From the NCBI GenBank assembly GCA_016717305.1, contig JADKFY010000023.1:6744-70743 (forward strand): a stretch of 64,000 bases of DNA, read 5' to 3'. This stretch comes from Flavobacteriales bacterium (GTDB taxonomy: Bacteria > Bacteroidota > Bacteroidia > Flavobacteriales_F > PHOS-HE28). The first letter of the stretch is position 1. The number at the start of each line of letters is the position of its first letter. Below, piece after piece: positions 61,234 through 64,000 of the stretch. A program made the translations under genes and the position numbers. The notes under the pieces were generated by a model. It had not been told where the DNA came from. It saw nothing but the letters and a program-made list of their open reading frames with translations, and searched no databases.

Positions 61234-64000
61234 CTAACGCTGTACCATGATCTTGATCACCTGTTGCTCCCCGTTGCGGGTGGCGAGCAGGTAGTACGCA
61301 CCGGCGGCCACATCGCTCAAGTCCATGTCAATGCTCCGTTGACCAGCCATGGTGAACGGTGTCACCACTTCCTGGCCAAGGCCGTTGCGGATGCTGATGC
61401 GCAGCGGCGTTTCATCGGTCGTTGACGGACGCAGTTGGAAGGTGCCGTTCGTTGGGTTCGGCTGTACGGTGAACCATTCTTCGCTGCTCGCACTCGTGGT
61501 GGCGATGCCCGTGTTGAAGTCCACGGTCACCGTGATGCAGCTGGTGAGTTCGCAATCGCCGACCATGGCCGTGACGCAGAGTTCGACCGGACCCGGCGTG
61601 TTGTTCACCTCCGCAACCAGCGCGAAGGCGCTGTTGTCGCTCGTGGTCCAACCGTTCGGCAGGGCCCAGTTGTAGCTGTTGGCATTGGCCACGGGCGCTA
61701 CCAGGTATACGTTGGTGGTATTCCCGATCACCAGGGTGGAACCGGTCACGGCACCGATGGAGATGGTGGTCCCGCTGCAAACGCAATCCGTGCCGCGCAC
61801 ATCATTGACGGTGCAGGCCAGGCTATCATTGCATGGGGTACCGGGCAACACGAAACCGCCGATGGTGCCTTCGCAGTCGATCAGCTGTCCCGCGCAAGTG
61901 CAGTTCGCGCTGTACACATCGTTGCCGGTCGTCGCATCGCCATCATCGCAGGTGGTACCGGGCTGTGCCGTTCCACCGGCCACGCCTTCGCAATCGTTGG
62001 CCAGCTCACCTGCGCAGATGCAGTTCGCGGTGTACACATCGTTACTGGTGTTGGCATCGGCGTCATCGCACGCCGTTCCGACGGTGGTCGTTCCACCGGG
62101 CACGCCGAGGCAGTCGAGCAACAGGCCAGCGCACTGGCAGTTCTCATCGACCACATCGCCGCCGGTGGCCGCGTTGCCATCATCGCAGGGGAAGCCGGGT
62201 TGTGCATTGCCACCGATCACGCCATTGCAGTCGATCGGTTGACCAGCGCAGGTGCAGAACGCGTTGTACACATCGTTGCCGGTATCGGCATTTCCATCGT
62301 TGCAAGGCGTTCCAGGCAGTGCGGTACCACCCGGCACTCCGGCGCAGTCGTCCGCGAATTCGCCTATGCAGCCGCATCCTGCGTTGAAGGTGTCGTTGGT
62401 GCTCGCGCTATTGCCGTCATCGCATGGCGTTCCCGGCAACTGTGTTCCACCGAGTGTACCGGCGCAGTCGTACAGTTCACCGGCGCAGACGCAGTTCACA
62501 CTATAGGTGTCGTTGCCCGTGGCGATATTGTTATCGTCGCAGGCGGTGCCTGGTTGGGCGGTTCCACCGGCAACACCGGCGCAATCGGTAGCGAAGGCGC
62601 CCACGCATTCGCAGTTCGCATTGTAGGCATCACCGCCGCTCAGCGGGTTGCCATCATCGCAGGGAGTACCCGCGGTCGTTGTTCCACCGATCACGCCCAG
62701 GCAATCGATCAGTTGACCTGCGCACTGGCAGCTCGCGAAGTACACATCGTTGCCGGTAGCGGCATCTCCATCATCGCAGGCTGTGCCTTGCACGGTGGTT
62801 CCACCTGGAACACCCAGACAATCCAAGGGCAGACCAGCGCACTGGCAATTCGCGTCATAGACATCACCGGCGGTGTTGGCGTTGCCATCGTTGCAGGCTA
62901 TGCCCGGCAGGGTCTGGCCGTTCGGCACACCCACGCAATCCAACGGCTGGCCGAGGCATGTGCAGTTGGCGTTCCAGGTATCATTCCCGGTGTTCGCATT
63001 GCCATCGTTGCAGGCGGTACCGGGCAACGCCGGGCCATTGTTCACGCCCGCGCAATCCTGCGGGGTGTTCCCATTGATCACCACGCCGTAGTCTTCCGTT
63101 TCGCCGGCTTGGTAACTGTAACAGGGATCCACAGGCGTGGGTTCGCCTGTTGCGTAGTGTACGCCACGCACACGCATGATCGTGGAACCTACTTGCGCGC
63201 TCATCGGAACGGTGAATGCAATGTTCTGGGTCTCGCTAGCAGCGCTGTTCTCGAACTCACCGAGTTTCTCCGAAGCTTCAAACATGCCATCCCGGTCGTA
63301 GTCGATCCACGCCGCGAACCGGACACCCGCGTTCGCTCCCGAAGTGATGGTGATGATCTTCTGCGCGTTGCGCGAAAGCGGTGTGCTGTACTGTGCCGAG
63401 TAGTTGGTGTAGCTGGGGCCCGTGATGCCTCCAGTGCCGGTGTTGTTTATGGAGCCGATCTGCACCCCGTCGATCCAATCTCCGTTCGTGGTGCCGTTCG
63501 CGCTGCTTGGGATACAATAGCCGCCGAAGTTGCCTGTGCCGAAGTACGCTGATAGGGTGATGCTGGAGATGATCTCCCCTCCACAATTATCAGAGAGGAT
63601 GATCTCCAAGTCGGCCACGCTGTCCGTGGCGACAGGCGGACCAACGGATATGTTCCCGGTGAACGTGGTGTTCGCGGCAATGGTAAGAGATACTGCGGTC
63701 GCGGGGTTGATCCCGCCATAACCGGAGAGTGTGACACCGGGGTTCGTGGTGCCGTTCACGAAGAAGGAATACGTCCGTTGGTAATTGCTGTTGTTGGTTA
63801 CGGTGATCGGGAAGGTCGCCTGCGGGGTAAGTACTTCATTGAGCAGCATGTGGGAACCTCCGCCTACGAGCAACAGGGGTTGGTCCAATTGGTAACCGCC
63901 TTCATACGGGCAACTGGTCTTTGAAGTCGAGGCCAGGCGATACACGTTATTGCCGAACACCTTGTCCTGCCTGATCTCCACGTCGAAGTTGTCGCCATTG
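61234..64000 (-). CDS. Giant T9SS-sorted Cys-repeat protein, copy 2 (N-terminus beyond the window)
   Basis: The frame is open without interruption from the right edge to the stop at 61234, about 922 codons. Domain order: a region with FKLDQP-type beta repeats, a GEVED domain (about 63080-63500: AAWIDYDRDGMFEASEKLGEF, GETEDYGVVI), eleven 39-40-residue repeats with four Cys each (61770-63065), an Ig-like segment (ISIGAVTGSTLVIGNT), and a T9SS sorting domain (EWFTVQPNPTNGTFQLRPS ... QQVIKIMVQR). The repeats match those of copy 1 one to one (repeat 4 PLSGGDAY, repeat 6 SASTNDTF in both). It should be exported by the type IX system. The repeats are probably disulfide-bonded; the ligand is unknown. 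Confidence 0.85.
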   Translation of the reverse strand, partial: NGDNFDVEIRQDKVFGNNVYRLASTSKTSCPYEGGYQLDQPLLLVGGGSHMLLNEVLTPQATFPITVTNNSNYQRTYSFFVNGTTNPGVTLSGYGGINPATAVSLTIAANTTFTGNISVGPPVATDSVADLEIILSDNCGGEIISSITLSAYFGTGNFGGYCIPSSANGTTNGDWIDGVQIGSINNTGTGGITGPSYTNYSAQYSTPLSRNAQKIITITSGANAGVRFAAWIDYDRDGMFEASEKLGEFENSAASETQNIAFTVPMSAQVGSTIMRVRGVHYATGEPTPVDPCYSYQAGETEDYGVVINGNTPQDCAGVNNGPALPGTACNDGNANTGNDTWNANCTCLGQPLDCVGVPNGQTLPGIACNDGNANTAGDVYDANCQCAGLPLDCLGVPGGTTVQGTACDDGDAATGNDVYFASCQCAGQLIDCLGVIGGTTTAGTPCDDGNPLSGGDAYNANCECVGAFATDCAGVAGGTAQPGTACDDNNIATGNDTYSVNCVCAGELYDCAGTLGGTQLPGTPCDDGNSASTNDTFNAGCGCIGEFADDCAGVPGGTALPGTPCNDGNADTGNDVYNAFCTCAGQPIDCNGVIGGNAQPGFPCDDGNAATGGDVVDENCQCAGLLLDCLGVPGGTTTVGTACDDADANTSNDVYTANCICAGELANDCEGVAGGTAQPGTTCDDGDATTGNDVYSANCTCAGQLIDCEGTIGGFVLPGTPCNDSLACTVNDVRGTDCVCSGTTISIGAVTGSTLVIGNTTNVYLVAPVANANSYNWALPNGWTTSDNSAFALVAEVNNTPGPVELCVTAMVGDCELTSCITVTVDFNTGIATTSASSEEWFTVQPNPTNGTFQLRPSTTDETPLRISIRNGLGQEVVTPFTMAGQRSIDMDLSDVAAGAYYLLATRNGEQQVIKIMVQR

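Noticed and set aside
61435..63552. A 705-codon open frame on the plus strand opposite the Cys-repeat region
   Set aside because: It is the mirror of the repeats on the minus strand; its residues show only the periodicity of the opposing gene, and it lacks motifs of any family.

Overview
The window is about 54% GC and reads as chromosomal DNA of a member of the Bacteroidota, probably a high-GC Flavobacteriales-type lineage. The evidence is several proteins with type IX secretion (T9SS) C-terminal sorting domains, a family S46 dipeptidyl-peptidase, a TonB-dependent receptor with a carboxypeptidase-like front domain, a darA/darB dialkylresorcinol locus, the surE-small membrane protein-lpxB order, and several matches to the Bacteroidota -7 promoter box TAnnTTTG. 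I saw no rRNA or tRNA gene, no CRISPR array, no transposase and no phage gene.

Layout. 1-690: 5' part of a secreted repeat protein. 826-4115: ECF sigma factor, tiny membrane partner, S46 peptidase of DPP11 type, pterin-carbinolamine dehydratase. 4229-7318: DUF1573 protein, C-terminal processing protease, MORN-type protein. 7342-19039: an envelope block with PBP1C, a thioester alpha-2-macroglobulin lipoprotein, an outer-membrane protein with three SPOR-like repeats, and a second SPOR-like protein with a duplicated beta domain. 19281-27432: a compact dialkylresorcinol/flexirubin-like locus (darA, darB, a small unknown, a BtrH-like protein, an ABC-2 exporter, a ketosynthase and a Cys-less ketosynthase partner). 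27477-28057: DUF433/DUF5615 toxin-antitoxin pair. 28151-30568: TonB receptor of haem type. 30742-33255: an array of small T9SS-sorted paralogues, two intact and two decayed. 33360-38112: LOG-like protein, UvrA, lytic transglycosylase. 38109-46180: surface polysaccharide genes (WecA/MraY-type transferase, RfbC, Wzc-like kinase, Wza-like exporter with a one-base frameshift, glycosyltransferase, asparagine synthase). 46221-52905: housekeeping genes (lpdA, DUF4256, RidA, surE, lpxB, a SpoIID-like protein). 53345-64000: large T9SS-secreted proteins, including a tandem duplication of a giant Cys-repeat protein.

The right end is the most dynamic part. Two giant genes (56525-60787 and 61234 to beyond the window) each carry eleven 39-40-residue four-Cys repeats in the same register. 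Their flanks are duplicated too and contain broken ends of a response-regulator receiver domain. One flank carries a 186-bp fold-back element (56225-56410) with 18-bp perfect terminal inverted repeats and nested internal hairpins, absent from the other flank. The first giant gene has at least four frameshifts, which could be decay or read error.

Most genes lie on the minus strand, in runs with 4-bp ATGA overlaps that suggest operons. All functions are inferred by reading the sequence; no database search was possible.
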